A stretch of 64,000 bases of DNA from contig CANLAD010000001.1 of the NCBI GenBank assembly GCA_947488755.1, positions 1,440,247 through 1,504,246 on the forward strand, read 5' to 3'. The position numbers were made by a program, and so were the translations under genes. This document shows, in pieces, positions 38,193-47,345 of the stretch. This DNA is from an uncultured Erythrobacter sp. Its GTDB lineage: Bacteria > Pseudomonadota > Alphaproteobacteria > Sphingomonadales > Sphingomonadaceae. The notes below the pieces were generated by a model. It searched no databases, was not told where the DNA came from, and saw only the letters and a program-made list of their open reading frames with translations. Within the stretch, counting starts at the first letter, position 1; every line of letters starts with the position of its first letter.

Positions 38193-39381
38193 GACCATCC
38201 TTAGCATGAAAACACTCGCACATTCCCTTTCGCTCATCGCGCTCGCAAGCTGCACGGCCGCGAATTCGGGGGAAAGCACTGCAGAAAGCGCCACAACTGG
38301 CGCGATGGACACCTCCGCGCCAAGCTGGACCATGACCGAGATCGGCACATTCGACGAACCGTGGGCGATCGAATTCGCGCCGGGCACCGACATGCTGTTC
38401 ATCAGCGAAAAGGGTGGCACGATGAAGTTCGTCGATACCGCGGCGAATGGCGGTGCGGGCCGGATGGGAACGGTCAGCGGTCTTCCGCAAGTCGATTACG
38501 GCGGTCAGGGCGGCCTCGGCGACATTCTCTTCCTGCCATCCGAAGCGGGCGAGGACATGACCAGCCGCACGATCTATCTCAGTTGGGCCGAAGCTGGCGA
38601 GGATGACACGCGCGGCGCCGCAGTCGGGCGCGGTACCCTGATGTGCGAGGAGGCCGATGCCTGCGCGATTGAAGGTCTCGAAGTCATCTGGCGACAGGCC
38701 CCAAAAGTCACCGGCCGCGGGCACTATTCGCACCGTCTTGCCGTATCGCCGGATGGCCAGCACCTGTTTGTCGCCAGCGGCGATCGGCAGAAGCAGGATC
38801 CCGCGCAGGACATGACAAATACGCTCGGTACGATCGTGCGCCTCAATCTCGACGGCACACCCGCGTCGGGCAATCCTTTCATGGACCGTGATGACGTGCC
38901 CGACGCGATCTGGTCCTACGGACATCGCAACATCCTCGGACTCGCGTTCGGACCCGACGGACGGTTGTGGGAAATCGAACACGGACCGGCGGGCGGCGAC
39001 GAACTCAATCTGGTCGAGCGCAGCGATAATTACGGTTGGCCCGCGCGCTCCTATGGCGACAATTATAATGGAACACCGATCCCCGATCACACCGCGGACG
39101 ATGGGTTCAACAAGCCGGAAGTCTATTGGACCCCCGTGATCGCGCCGGGCGACATGATCGTCTATTCGGGCGACATGTTCGGCGACTGGGCTGGCGACGC
39201 GCTGATCGCCAATCTCAAGGTGAAGAACATCGTGCGCGTAGAACTGGATGGGACGAGCGCCCAGGAGGTCGCCCGCTATGATTTCGACAACCGCCTGCGC
39301 TCGATCGCGCAGGGACCGGACGGGGCGATCTGGGTTGCCGAGGACGGCGATAATGGACGGATCATGAAGCTCAGCCTGTAG
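38191..39381 (+). CDS. PQQ-dependent aldose dehydrogenase-like beta-propeller
   Basis: 396 aa lipoprotein or exported protein: MTILSMKTLAHSLSLIALAS then CTAANSG (possible lipobox ALASC). Six-bladed propeller marks of the soluble sugar dehydrogenase family: GGQGGLGDILFLPS, GHYSHRLAVSPDG, ASGDRQKQDPAQ, IWSYGHRNILGLAFGPDGRL, WEIEHGPAGGDELNLVE and DNYGWPARSYGDNYNG. Oxidation of sugars with PQQ in the periplasm is expected; no PQQ synthesis genes are in the window. The start has GAGGAG ten bases upstream and overlaps that of rnhB. Confidence 0.88.
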   Translation: MTILSMKTLAHSLSLIALASCTAANSGESTAESATTGAMDTSAPSWTMTEIGTFDEPWAIEFAPGTDMLFISEKGGTMKFVDTAANGGAGRMGTVSGLPQVDYGGQGGLGDILFLPSEAGEDMTSRTIYLSWAEAGEDDTRGAAVGRGTLMCEEADACAIEGLEVIWRQAPKVTGRGHYSHRLAVSPDGQHLFVASGDRQKQDPAQDMTNTLGTIVRLNLDGTPASGNPFMDRDDVPDAIWSYGHRNILGLAFGPDGRLWEIEHGPAGGDELNLVERSDNYGWPARSYGDNYNGTPIPDHTADDGFNKPEVYWTPVIAPGDMIVYSGDMFGDWAGDALIANLKVKNIVRVELDGTSAQEVARYDFDNRLRSIAQGPDGAIWVAEDGDNGRIMKLSL

Positions 39382-39428
39382 CACCGCGCTTGGCACGCCT
39401 GCGCCGCGCTCCTATGCGGCGCGCTACG

Positions 39429-39959
39429 ATGACTGACACCGCCTCCCTCATCCCGCTTTCTGCGGTCGAGTCAGCGATGGTCGATGAAGTGCTAGACCGC
39501 GCGTTCGGGCCTGACCGCCATGCGCGAACCGCCTATCGCATCCGCGCCGGGATGGAGACGCTCGATGCGCTGAGCTTCGCCGCGCTGGACGCCGAGGATT
39601 TGCTGGTCGGCACGATCCAGTGCTGGCCGATCGCGCTGATCGATAGAGACGGACGACCGTTGCCGCTCGTCATGGTCGGCCCGGTCGCGGTGCTGCCCGA
39701 ACGGCAGGGCGAAGGTTTCGGACAAGGACTGATGGCCGCAATGCTGGAGGCCGATGCGCGCATGAGCGGCAGCGGACTGGCTCTGGCGCAGGTGCTTATC
39801 GGCGATGTGGACTATTATGGGCGCTGGGATTTTTCCTCCGCCCATACGCGCGGCTGGCGCTGCCCCGGACCGTACGAGCCCGAGCGTCTACTGGCACGCG
39901 GCGCGGCGCTGCCGACCATGCCGAGCGAGGGGATGCTCGCCCCATGGCCAACCGAGTGA
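39429..39959 (+). CDS. GNAT-family N-acetyltransferase
   Basis: 176 aa. The acetyl-CoA loop is visible in VGPVAVLPERQGEGFGQGLM (Q/RxxGxG/A pattern). N-terminal LIPLSAVESAMVDEVLDRAF then RTAYRIRAGMETLD and C-terminal YYGRWDFSSAHTRGWRCPGP resemble the YhbS/PA4866-like group. Substrate unknown. ATG 39429 was chosen; an ATG at 39414 adds five residues. It heads a plus-strand run with DUF1285, NUDIX and cca. Confidence 0.85.
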   Translation: MTDTASLIPLSAVESAMVDEVLDRAFGPDRHARTAYRIRAGMETLDALSFAALDAEDLLVGTIQCWPIALIDRDGRPLPLVMVGPVAVLPERQGEGFGQGLMAAMLEADARMSGSGLALAQVLIGDVDYYGRWDFSSAHTRGWRCPGPYEPERLLARGAALPTMPSEGMLAPWPTE

Positions 39960-39998
39960 GTGCGGGAACGCTCGCGCCCCTCTCCACGTTCGCAATCC

Positions 39999-40547
39999 AT
40001 GCCCTATGAACCGCCTCCCGAGCTTGCCTCACTGACCCTCGCCCAGATCGCCGAGCAGGTGGCGCAGCGTAAACTGCCGCCCGTCGAAGGCTGGGCACCG
40101 CAAAAGACCGGCGAAAGCGATATGCGCGTCGCCGCCGACGGCACCTGGTATCACGAAGGCGGCGTCATCCGTCGCCCGGCGATGGTGCGCGCGTTTTCGG
40201 GCCTGCTGACCCGCGATGCCGATGGCCAGCATTGGCTTGTCAGCCCATTCGAGAAATTGCGAATCGAGGTTGAGGATGCGGCCTTCATCGCGGTCGATTG
40301 CGTGCGCCGCGGCGGCGACCTCGCTTTCCGGCTCAACACCGACGAACTGGTCATTGCAGGCCCTGACAACCGGCTGCGCGTCGCCGGCGATGCCGACACT
40401 CCGGCGATCTACCTGCACGTGAGACGCGGATGCGAAGCGCGGTTGAACCGCTCGACTTACGCGCAGCTTGCCGAGATCGCGCTGGAGACGAACGGCGACG
40501 ACTGGATCGTCGGCAGCCAGGGCGCCATGTTCCATCTGCATTCCTGA
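39999..40547 (+). CDS. DUF1285 domain protein
   Basis: 182 aa. DUF1285 marks: GTWYHEGGVIRRPAMVRAFS, GLLTRDADGQHWLVSPFEKL, RIEVEDAAFIAVDCVRR, and RLRVAGDADTPAIYLHVRRG. A small two-domain fold of unknown function, often placed before a NUDIX/CoA-pyrophosphatase and cca as here. Stop lies three bases before the NUDIX start. Confidence 0.88.
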   Translation: MPYEPPPELASLTLAQIAEQVAQRKLPPVEGWAPQKTGESDMRVAADGTWYHEGGVIRRPAMVRAFSGLLTRDADGQHWLVSPFEKLRIEVEDAAFIAVDCVRRGGDLAFRLNTDELVIAGPDNRLRVAGDADTPAIYLHVRRGCEARLNRSTYAQLAEIALETNGDDWIVGSQGAMFHLHS

Positions 40548-40550
40548 CCC

Positions 40551-41195
40551 GTGCGGCAGGGGGACAAAGGCGGGCTGTTCGAGCGGCTGAAGGCCCTGTT
40601 CAAGGAGGGCCATGCGCGCGACGTGTCCGGCCTTATCTCCGACGCGAAATTCGCCACCGGCGAGACGCAGACCCCGGCCGCGGTGCTTATCGCCGTCACG
40701 GATCGTCCCGTCCTCAAGCAGCGAAGCGATAGGACCGAAAAGAACTCACAACCCGGCATCATCCTCACGCAGCGGCCCAATTCGATGCGCGACCACCCCG
40801 GGCAGGTCGCGTTTCCGGGTGGAAAGATCGACGCGGGCGAGGACGCCGTGACCGCGGCCCTGCGCGAAGCGGAAGAAGAGCTCGACCTGCCACGCGATGC
40901 GGTGCGCGTGATCGGGACTAGCGATCTCTATACGACCGGGACCGGTTTCGAAGTAACTCCGGTGCTCGGCGTGATCCCGCCCGATCTCGATCTGACACCC
41001 AACCCCGCCGAAGTCGAAGCCTGGTTCGAAGCGCCCCTGTCTCTCCTGCTCGATCGCTCGAACTGGACCCAGCGCGAGGCGTTATGGCGCGGCGAGACGC
41101 GGCGCTATCTGGAGATGGACTATTCAGGCTATCGCATCTGGGGTGTGACCGCCGCGATCATCGCCAACCTTTCGCGGCGGATCGATTGGACCTAA
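40551..41195 (+). CDS. NUDIX hydrolase, CoA pyrophosphatase type
   Basis: 214 aa. NUDIX box is GGKIDAGEDAVTAALREAEE followed by ELDL (G5-E7-REUXEE-GU pattern). The CoA-specific UPF0035 mark LTQRPNSMRDHPGQVAFPGG precedes it. The family hydrolyses CoA to 3',5'-ADP and phosphopantetheine. GTG start, three bases after the DUF1285 stop. Its stop lies 12 bases before cca. Confidence 0.9.
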   Translation: MRQGDKGGLFERLKALFKEGHARDVSGLISDAKFATGETQTPAAVLIAVTDRPVLKQRSDRTEKNSQPGIILTQRPNSMRDHPGQVAFPGGKIDAGEDAVTAALREAEEELDLPRDAVRVIGTSDLYTTGTGFEVTPVLGVIPPDLDLTPNPAEVEAWFEAPLSLLLDRSNWTQREALWRGETRRYLEMDYSGYRIWGVTAAIIANLSRRIDWT

Positions 41196-41207
41196 AGGCG
41201 GGCGCGC

Positions 41208-42389
41208 ATGGACCGCAACGCACTATCATCCGCCGACTGGCCTACTCGCGATGGACTGTGCGCGCTTACCTGCGCGCTGGGGGCCGATCATATGCGCTGG
41301 GTCGGCGGCGCCGTGCGCGACACGCTGCTCGGCCACGCGGTCAATGATGTCGACTGCGCGACTCTCCATGTCCCCGATCGCGTTGCGGAACTGTGCGAAG
41401 CGGCGTCGATCCGTACCGTACCGACGGGGATAGATCACGGCACGATCACCGCCATCCTGCCCGACGGGCCGGTCGAAATCACCACCCTGCGCCGCGACGT
41501 CGCAACGGACGGGCGGCGGGCTACGATCGCCTTTGCGACAGAATGGCGCGAAGACGCTGCGCGGCGCGATTTCACCATCAATGCGCTTTACGCCCATCCA
41601 GAAACGCTTGAGATTTCGGATTATTTCGGCGGGCTCAACGACCTCGACGCCCGCCGCGTGCGTTTCATTGGCGATGCGCGTGAACGCATAGCCGAGGATC
41701 ATTTGCGGATCCTGCGCTATTATCGTTTTCAGGCGCGATTCGGATCGCAGCTCGATCCCGAGGCCGAGGAGGCCTGCGCAGAGCTTGCTGACACGCTCAA
41801 GGGCCTGAGCCGCGAGCGGATCGGCGGCGAATTGCTCGCCCTGCTCGCCCTGCCCGATCCGCATCCCACGATTGCCCGCATGCGCGAGCGCGGTGTGCTT
41901 CGCGTCATCTTGCCTGAAACCGGCGGGGAGCAGGTCGCGCTGCTCGAAGCGCTGATCGCTCGAGAGCGCACACACGCCATCGCGCCAGCCGCGCTGCGTC
42001 GCCTCGCCGCCCTTTTGCCTTCCGCCCCAGACATTGCCGAAACAGTCGCCGCCCGGTTGCGTCTGTCGAAGGCTCAGCGCGCTCGATTGGTAGCGGCGGC
42101 ACAGAGAGAGCGCGGCAATGCTGAAGACCCGCGTGCCCTGGCCTATCGGCTGACACCGACTGTGGCGATCGATCGATTGCTGCTGCTCGGCGAAGACCCG
42201 ACGCCGCTCACCGACTGGGAGCCCCCCTCCTTCCCGCTCAAGGGCGGCACGATCGTTTCGCGCGGGGTCGCTGCGGGCCCGGATGTCGCGCGTATCATGC
42301 AAGACGTCGAAGCCCGCTGGATCGCGGAGGGCTTCCCGGATGCCAATCGCGTCGACGAGCTATTGGACGAAATGCTGCGCCAAAGCTGA
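41208..42389 (+). CDS. cca: CCA tRNA nucleotidyltransferase
   Basis: 393 aa. Class II nucleotidyltransferase adding or repairing the CCA end of tRNAs. Head motif MRWVGGAVRDTLLGHAVNDV then DCAT (metal-binding DVD), TGIDHGTITAILPDG (GT... loop), the B motif RRDVATDGRRAT, RRDFTINALYAHPETLEI and the neck AEDHLRILRYYRFQARFG, and the RGRG-like GLSRERIGGELLALL. The C-terminal body is more divergent. Starts with ATG after CGGGCGCGC; no strong ribosome site seen, consistent with coupling to the NUDIX gene. Confidence 0.94.
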   Translation: MDRNALSSADWPTRDGLCALTCALGADHMRWVGGAVRDTLLGHAVNDVDCATLHVPDRVAELCEAASIRTVPTGIDHGTITAILPDGPVEITTLRRDVATDGRRATIAFATEWREDAARRDFTINALYAHPETLEISDYFGGLNDLDARRVRFIGDARERIAEDHLRILRYYRFQARFGSQLDPEAEEACAELADTLKGLSRERIGGELLALLALPDPHPTIARMRERGVLRVILPETGGEQVALLEALIARERTHAIAPAALRRLAALLPSAPDIAETVAARLRLSKAQRARLVAAAQRERGNAEDPRALAYRLTPTVAIDRLLLLGEDPTPLTDWEPPSFPLKGGTIVSRGVAAGPDVARIMQDVEARWIAEGFPDANRVDELLDEMLRQS

Positions 42390-42622
42390 CGTAAACGTTA
42401 AGCCGTGCTTCATTCACCGCTGACCATAACGCGGGCACAGGTCGTCGGCTTGCGTCGATGACCTTCCCTGTCCTAGGGAACCATTCGCGCAGGTTGTCGA
42501 TTGACAATGTGCGCGCTTCCATCGCTGCTGGCCCCGCCTGAACAGGTGTTGCGCCGCTCTCGCGCGCCGCCCTCAATACTGCGGTGCCCATCAGACGAGT
42601 ACGACAACGGAGATTTTATTCC

Positions 42623-43213
42623 ATGAAGTTCGCAAAGCTTGCCCTGATCGCCTCTGCCATGACCGTGGCCCCTTTTGCCGCCAACGCACAGGACGTGGGC
42701 ACCACGATCTACGGCAATGACGATGCAGCGATCGGCACGGTCGAAGCGAATGACGGCACCACCGTCACCGTCGATACCGGCTCCTACATGGCGCCGCTGC
42801 CCGCAAACGCACTGGCCGAGCGCGAAGGCAAGTGGACCGTCAATGCGACGCAGACCCAGATCAACGACATGATGGCCGCCCAGATGGCCGAAGCGAATGC
42901 GAAGCGCGACGCCGCGCTCAGCGAAGGTGCCATGGTGATGAGTGCCGACGGCATGCCAGCCGGTACAATTTACACGATCGACAATGAGGTCGACGCCGTC
43001 ATTGTCGAGCGCGACGGCGGCATCATCACTCTGAAGCGCGAACACTTCGCGGTCGATCCCAATGGCGCGCTGATGGCGCTGTTCTCGATGGAGCAGATCG
43101 CGGCGAACACCGTGGAAGTTCCCGAAGGCGCGGAAATCAGCGTAGCGGGCAGCGATGCCACCATGGACTCCGACGTTGAGGCCATGGACGCCGAAACGGC
43201 GACCGACGGCTAA
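42623..43213 (+). CDS. Exported hypothetical with beta-rich repeats
   Basis: 196 aa. Signal peptide MKFAKLALIASAMTVAPFAA then NAQ. Two similar units are seen, each with an AIGTV/AGTIYTI-type strand: GNDDAAIGTVEANDGTTVTV with DTGSYMAPLPANAL, and GMPAGTIYTIDNEVDAVIVE with GGIITLKREHF. The layout resembles PRC-barrel-type repeats of sphingomonad exported proteins. The tail is Asp/Glu/Ala-rich. Function unknown. ACGGAG lies 13 bases before the ATG. Confidence 0.82.
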   Translation: MKFAKLALIASAMTVAPFAANAQDVGTTIYGNDDAAIGTVEANDGTTVTVDTGSYMAPLPANALAEREGKWTVNATQTQINDMMAAQMAEANAKRDAALSEGAMVMSADGMPAGTIYTIDNEVDAVIVERDGGIITLKREHFAVDPNGALMALFSMEQIAANTVEVPEGAEISVAGSDATMDSDVEAMDAETATDG

Positions 43214-43235
43214 AACCGCCGCGACACTATTAATC

Positions 43236-43273
43236 GAAAGGCCGCAATCGCTCGCCCGCGATTGCGGCCTTTC
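43236..43273 (+). terminator. Hairpin terminator
   Basis: Perfect 15-bp hairpin with arms GAAAGGCCGCAATCG and CGATTGCGGCCTTTC around CTCGCCCG. It lies 22 bases after the exported hypothetical. The following T-run is short (TTCGTGT), so efficiency is uncertain. Confidence 0.75.
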
Positions 43274-43360
43274 GTGTATCCGGCGCTTTCATTCATAATA
43301 GGTCCATTCACGATGAACGATGCCGCGATAGGATTGTTCATCACCACTAAGGATCGCAGC

Positions 43361-43864
43361 ATGAAGATTGCCCCAATTGCGCTTTCACTCGCCTCTCTCG
43401 CGCTTCCCGCCGCTGCCATCGCACAAGAGACGCGCTGCATACCGCAGGGCGAGAGCCGCGCGGTGGTCGCCAATCTGCTGCCCGACATTATCGAAAGCGC
43501 CGCGGCGCGCTGTTCCACCCAGTTGGGCGGCGTGACCTATCTCGGGTCGCAATCAGGCCAGTTGGTCGCCGACCTTCGCCCGCTTGCCCGGCAATCGTGG
43601 CCGCAGGCAAAGGTGACGCTGGAGGAGCATGTGATCGGGAGCGAGCTGCCCGACAATCCCATGGTGCTGGAACTGGGGCGAAAGGCCATTGCCGAAGGTG
43701 TGACCAGCGAGCTTGACGCGGAAATGTGTTCGAGCGTGGACCGCCTCGTTGCGGAAATCGCCCCGCTGCCGCCAGAGAACTTTGCCAATGTGTTCGCGCT
43801 GTTCCTGGAACTGGGACTGAATGCGTCGGAGGAGTCTACGATCCGCATCTGCCCGGTGAACTAA
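43361..43864 (+). CDS. Exported hypothetical protein
   Basis: 167 aa. Signal peptide MKIAPIALSLASLALPAAAI then AQ. The mature part has ETRCIPQGESRAVVANLLPD, IIESAAARCSTQLGG, a paired Cys pattern (C at RCIP, RCST, MCSS and RICP) and helical CSSVDRLVAEIAPLPPENFA. Four Cys suggest two disulphides. No family recognised. AAGGA lies seven bases before the ATG. Ends convergent with parC. Confidence 0.8.
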   Translation: MKIAPIALSLASLALPAAAIAQETRCIPQGESRAVVANLLPDIIESAAARCSTQLGGVTYLGSQSGQLVADLRPLARQSWPQAKVTLEEHVIGSELPDNPMVLELGRKAIAEGVTSELDAEMCSSVDRLVAEIAPLPPENFANVFALFLELGLNASEESTIRICPVN

Positions 43865-43891
43865 GATCGGGCGCGCGCGGTATCGGTGGGT

Positions 43892-46210
43892 CTAATCGAA
43901 GGAATTGTCCTTCGGGAAACCCTGCGGAGGCATCCGGCCTGCGGCACCGCGCGCGACCTTCCATTGCCAGATATCGTTTTCGGTGCGGGTGCGACCTTCC
44001 GAACCGCCCATCGTCCAGCTGAGGCCGTCTTCGAGCTTGAACGTTGTCGCATCCGACAGCCCGCCATCGCGATACCGTTGCAGCATCACCCCTTGCCCGC
44101 GCGCCATGACCGGCATTTCCTCGATGTTGAACACAATCAGCTTGCGATTGTCGCCCACCGCCGCGACGTGATCGTGATCCGCGCCAACCTCGCGGATGAC
44201 TTGTAGCCGCGCGTCGCCTTTCAGGTTGACGACCTGTCGGCCCTTGCGAGTCTCGGCCAGCAATTCGCCGGTCTCGGCAAGGAAGCCTTTGCCGTTTGTC
44301 GAGGCGAGCAGCAGGCGTCCGCCTTCCTTGTGCACGAGCATCTTCGCAATCGAGGTATCGGATTCCAAGTCGATCATCGTGCGCACCGGCTCACCGAAGC
44401 CGCGCGCGCCTGGCAGTTTGTCGCATCCAAGTGTGTAGAATCGTCCGTTCGCCGCCGCGATTAGCAGCTTGTCGGTAGTCTGTGCGTGGAGGATGAAAGC
44501 GAGCGCATCGCCCTCCTTGTATTTGAATTCCTGATCGAGCGGCACGTGACCTCGGGCAGCGCGAATCCAGCCCTTCTGGCTCAGAATGACGGTGATCGGC
44601 TCCTTCTCGATCATCGCGTCCATCGAGAATTCGACCGCCGGAGCGGCTTCCTCGATCCGTGTGCGACGCGCTCCCAGCGCGGTGTCTTCGGCATAATCCT
44701 TCCGCAGCGCGCGCAGGTCTTTCTTGAGTCGCGTGCGCTGGCGGGCAGGACTGTCGAGCAGCTTCTGGAGATCGTCCTGCTCGGCCAGCAGTTCGTCCTT
44801 CTCACGGCGAAGCTGCATTTCCTCCAGCTTTCGCAGAGACCGCAGCCGCATGTTGAGGATCGCCTCCGCCTGCCGGTCGGTCAGGCTGAACTCCTCCATC
44901 ATGATCGGCTTGGGCTCATCTTCGCTGCGGATGATCTCGATCACACGGTCGAGATTGAGGAAAGCGATGATGTAGCCCTCAACCAGCTCCAACCGCCGCG
45001 CGATCTGGTTCAGCCGGTGGCGCGTGCGCCGTTGGAGGATATCGATCTGCGCGGCGGTCCAATGGCCAAGCAGCTCTTTCAGCCCCATGACCATCGGCGT
45101 GCGCCCACCGCCCGCCTGCGCGTCGAGCACGTTCATGTTGAGACCGAAACGGGTCTCCATATCGGTCAGCTTGAAGATGCTTTCCTTGAGCAGCTCGGGA
45201 TCGACGTTGCGGCTGCGCGGGACCAGCACGATGCGGATCGCCTCGTCGCTTTCGTCGCGGACATCTTCAAGAATCGGCAGTTTCTTGTCTGCGATGGCCG
45301 CTGCGATCTGCTCGATCAGCTTGCCTTTGGCCACCTGATACGGAATCTCGCTGATGACAAGTTGCCATTGCCCGCCGCCCAGCCGCTCGATCCCGGCCGC
45401 ACGGTCTTCGGCTTTCTCGGCCTCGGGCGCTTCGAACACGCCGCGCAGCCGGAAGCTACCCCGCCCGGTGCGATAGGCTTCGGAGATTACCTCTGCGCTG
45501 TCCACAATCTGGCCGCCGGTGGCGAAATCGGGGCCGCGCACGATCTCCATCAGCCGCTCGTGCTCGACATGCGGATTGTCGATCAGCTCGAGCGTCGCAT
45601 CGATCACCTCGGCGACATTGTGCGAAGGGATGTTGGTCGCCATGCCCACCGCGATCCCGCTCGCCCCATTGGCCAGCAAATTGGGGAAAAGGCCGGGCAT
45701 CAGCTCGGGCTCTTCTTCCTCCCCATTATAGGTCGGGATGAAATCGACGGTGCCTGCGTCCAGCCCCTCCATCAGCTGCATTGCAGTCTTGGTCAGGCGC
45801 GCTTCGGTGTAGCGGTAGGCGGCGGCATTATCGCCATCGACATTGCCGAAATTGCCCTGCCCTTCGACCAGCGGATACCGCAGCGAGAAATCCTGCGCGA
45901 GCCGGACCATCGCGTCATAGGCGGCGGTATCGCCATGTGGGTGATACTTGCCGATCACTTCGCCAACGACGCGCGCCGACTTCTTAAAACCGCTGCCCGG
46001 ATCGAGCCTTAGCTGGCGCATGGTCCACAGCAGGCGACGATGGACCGGTTTTAGCCCGTCGCGCAGGTCCGGGAGCGAGCGCGCGGTGATGGTCGATAGC
46101 GCGTAGACGAGATACCGCTCCGACAGCGCAGCATCGAAGGGCGCATCGACGATCGCGTCGAAGGGATCGCCAGCAGAATCGGGGGTCTCGGTATCGGTGC
46201 GGTCGGCCAT
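43892..46210 (-). CDS. parC: DNA topoisomerase IV subunit A
   Basis: 772 aa. Unlinks sister chromosomes with ParE. The DNA-breaking domain has [60 protein letters not shown] and the active Tyr134 in YRYTEARL. Quinolone-pocket residues follow [10 protein letters not shown]. The C-terminal beta-pinwheel begins near [20 protein letters not shown] and lacks a GyrA box (QRRGGKG), which separates it from gyrase subunit A. Starts at ATG 46210. Downstream partner parE is not in the window. Confidence 0.95.
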   Translation of the reverse strand: MADRTDTETPDSAGDPFDAIVDAPFDAALSERYLVYALSTITARSLPDLRDGLKPVHRRLLWTMRQLRLDPGSGFKKSARVVGEVIGKYHPHGDTAAYDAMVRLAQDFSLRYPLVEGQGNFGNVDGDNAAAYRYTEARLTKTAMQLMEGLDAGTVDFIPTYNGEEEEPELMPGLFPNLLANGASGIAVGMATNIPSHNVAEVIDATLELIDNPHVEHERLMEIVRGPDFATGGQIVDSAEVISEAYRTGRGSFRLRGVFEAPEAEKAEDRAAGIERLGGGQWQLVISEIPYQVAKGKLIEQIAAAIADKKLPILEDVRDESDEAIRIVLVPRSRNVDPELLKESIFKLTDMETRFGLNMNVLDAQAGGGRTPMVMGLKELLGHWTAAQIDILQRRTRHRLNQIARRLELVEGYIIAFLNLDRVIEIIRSEDEPKPIMMEEFSLTDRQAEAILNMRLRSLRKLEEMQLRREKDELLAEQDDLQKLLDSPARQRTRLKKDLRALRKDYAEDTALGARRTRIEEAAPAVEFSMDAMIEKEPITVILSQKGWIRAARGHVPLDQEFKYKEGDALAFILHAQTTDKLLIAAANGRFYTLGCDKLPGARGFGEPVRTMIDLESDTSIAKMLVHKEGGRLLLASTNGKGFLAETGELLAETRKGRQVVNLKGDARLQVIREVGADHDHVAAVGDNRKLIVFNIEEMPVMARGQGVMLQRYRDGGLSDATTFKLEDGLSWTMGGSEGRTRTENDIWQWKVARGAAGRMPPQGFPKDNSFD

Positions 46211-46331
46211 CCCATCCGCTTAGCAACGCGACGCCCCCGCCGGGAGAGGCATTTCCACAGGGAAACGCCTCGCCGCGCCATCCGCAATATCACCGCCCGC
46301 CGCGCAGAAGGCACATACGATCAACCATTTC

Positions 46332-46356
46332 GGAACGGCGCCCCGAAATCTCCGTT
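46332..46356 (+). promoter_or_regulatory. EcfG-type (general stress) promoter for DJ-1/PfpI gene
   Basis: GGAAC at 46332-46336, exactly 16 bases, then CGTT at 46353-46356. This is the consensus of alphaproteobacterial EcfG promoters. The transcript would start near 46363, 25 bases before the ATG. Confidence 0.65.
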
Positions 46357-46387
46357 GATTAAGCAAAGACAATTCAAGGAGTCACAT

Positions 46388-46936
46388 ATGCAACGCGTAC
46401 TTATCGTCGCCACGGACGGGTTCGAACAGTCCGAATTAATGCAACCAAAGCAATCGCTTGAAGAAGGCGACATCGAAACCGTCGTTGCCAGCCTCGAAGA
46501 TGGAGAGATCAGGGGCTGGGATGATGGCGATTGGGGCAAAAGCGTGCCGGTGGACATCACTGTCGATGAAGTGGCGGAGAGCGATTATGATGCGCTGCTG
46601 CTGCCTGGTGGCCAGATGAACCCCGACATTCTGCGCATCAACGATGGCGTGATCGATCTCATCAAGGAATTCGACAACGCCGGAAAGCCGATCGCGGCCA
46701 TCTGCCATGCGCCGTGGCTGCTGGTCGAGGCGGACGTCGTAGACGGCAAGACCGTCACGGGGTGGCCTTCGATCCGCACCGATCTCGAAAACGCGGGCGG
46801 CGAAGTGATCGATCGGCAGGTCGCAGTTGATGGCAACATCATCACCAGCCGCAACCCGGACGACATTCCCGCCTTTGTCGAAGCGTTGAAAGATGCGCTC
46901 GTCAACAGCGAAGAGCGCGTGGGCGAAAACGCATAA
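46388..46936 (+). CDS. DJ-1/PfpI family protein
   Basis: 182 aa. VLIVATDGFEQSELMQPKQS (the conserved Glu), a Trp/Asp-rich inserted strand (IRGWDDGDWGKSVPV), YDALLLPGGQMNPDILR, and the nucleophile elbow IAAICHAPWLLVEADVVDG with reactive Cys, His next to it. Members include the stress-related protein YhbO/PfpI deglycase-like proteins; protease labels are mostly unsupported. AAGGAG is six bases before ATG. An EcfG promoter upstream supports a stress role. Confidence 0.93.
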   Translation: MQRVLIVATDGFEQSELMQPKQSLEEGDIETVVASLEDGEIRGWDDGDWGKSVPVDITVDEVAESDYDALLLPGGQMNPDILRINDGVIDLIKEFDNAGKPIAAICHAPWLLVEADVVDGKTVTGWPSIRTDLENAGGEVIDRQVAVDGNIITSRNPDDIPAFVEALKDALVNSEERVGENA

Positions 46937-46962
46937 GTAGCGGATAAGGCGATAGCATATGA

Positions 46963-46999
46963 GGCCGGGTCGCAACGCTTTGTTGCGGCCCGGTTTTTT
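46963..46999. terminator. Bidirectional-position hairpin terminator
   Basis: Strong hairpin with arms CCGGGTCGCAAC and GTTGCGGCCCGG around GCTTT, ending in six T. It terminates the DJ-1 transcript; the other end lies at the stop of the convergent ferredoxin. Confidence 0.9.
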
Positions 47000-47345
47000 A
47001 CATCTTGCGGGCGTCGGCACTTTCGCCCGGCACCGTGACAGTCAGACCCTGCAATTGCGGCGCGATCTCGATCTGGCAGGACAGGCGGCTCGTCCGCCGC
47101 ACTCCGGCGGCGAAATCGAGCATGTCTTCTTCTTCCTCGCTCGCCTCTGACAGCCTTTCGAACCACTCAGGCGCCACGATGACATGGCAGGTGGAGCAGG
47201 CCATCTGACCTTCGCAAGTGCCCTCAAGTGGCAGGCCGGCGGCCTGTCCGACCTTCAGCAGGCTATCTCCGGTCGCGCCCGTCGTTTCGACGCGCTCGCC
47301 GCGCGAGTCGATGAAGGTGACGGCGATTGGATCACCTCCTCTCAC
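46998..47345 (-). CDS. 2Fe-2S ferredoxin (adrenodoxin type)
   Basis: 115 aa (from GTG). Four ligand cysteines: C44, C50, C53 in EGTCEGQMACSTCHVIV and C90 in RTSRLSCQIEI. The spacing C-x5-C-x2-C and the length match adrenodoxin/Fdx proteins acting in Fe-S assembly or oxygenase electron supply. The GTG at 47345 overlaps the stop of the cysteine desulfurase upstream (GTGA). A second, very strong ribosome site starts six bases later, raising the chance of an ATC start at 47327. Confidence 0.92.
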   Translation of the reverse strand: MRGGDPIAVTFIDSRGERVETTGATGDSLLKVGQAAGLPLEGTCEGQMACSTCHVIVAPEWFERLSEASEEEEDMLDFAAGVRRTSRLSCQIEIAPQLQGLTVTVPGESADARKM

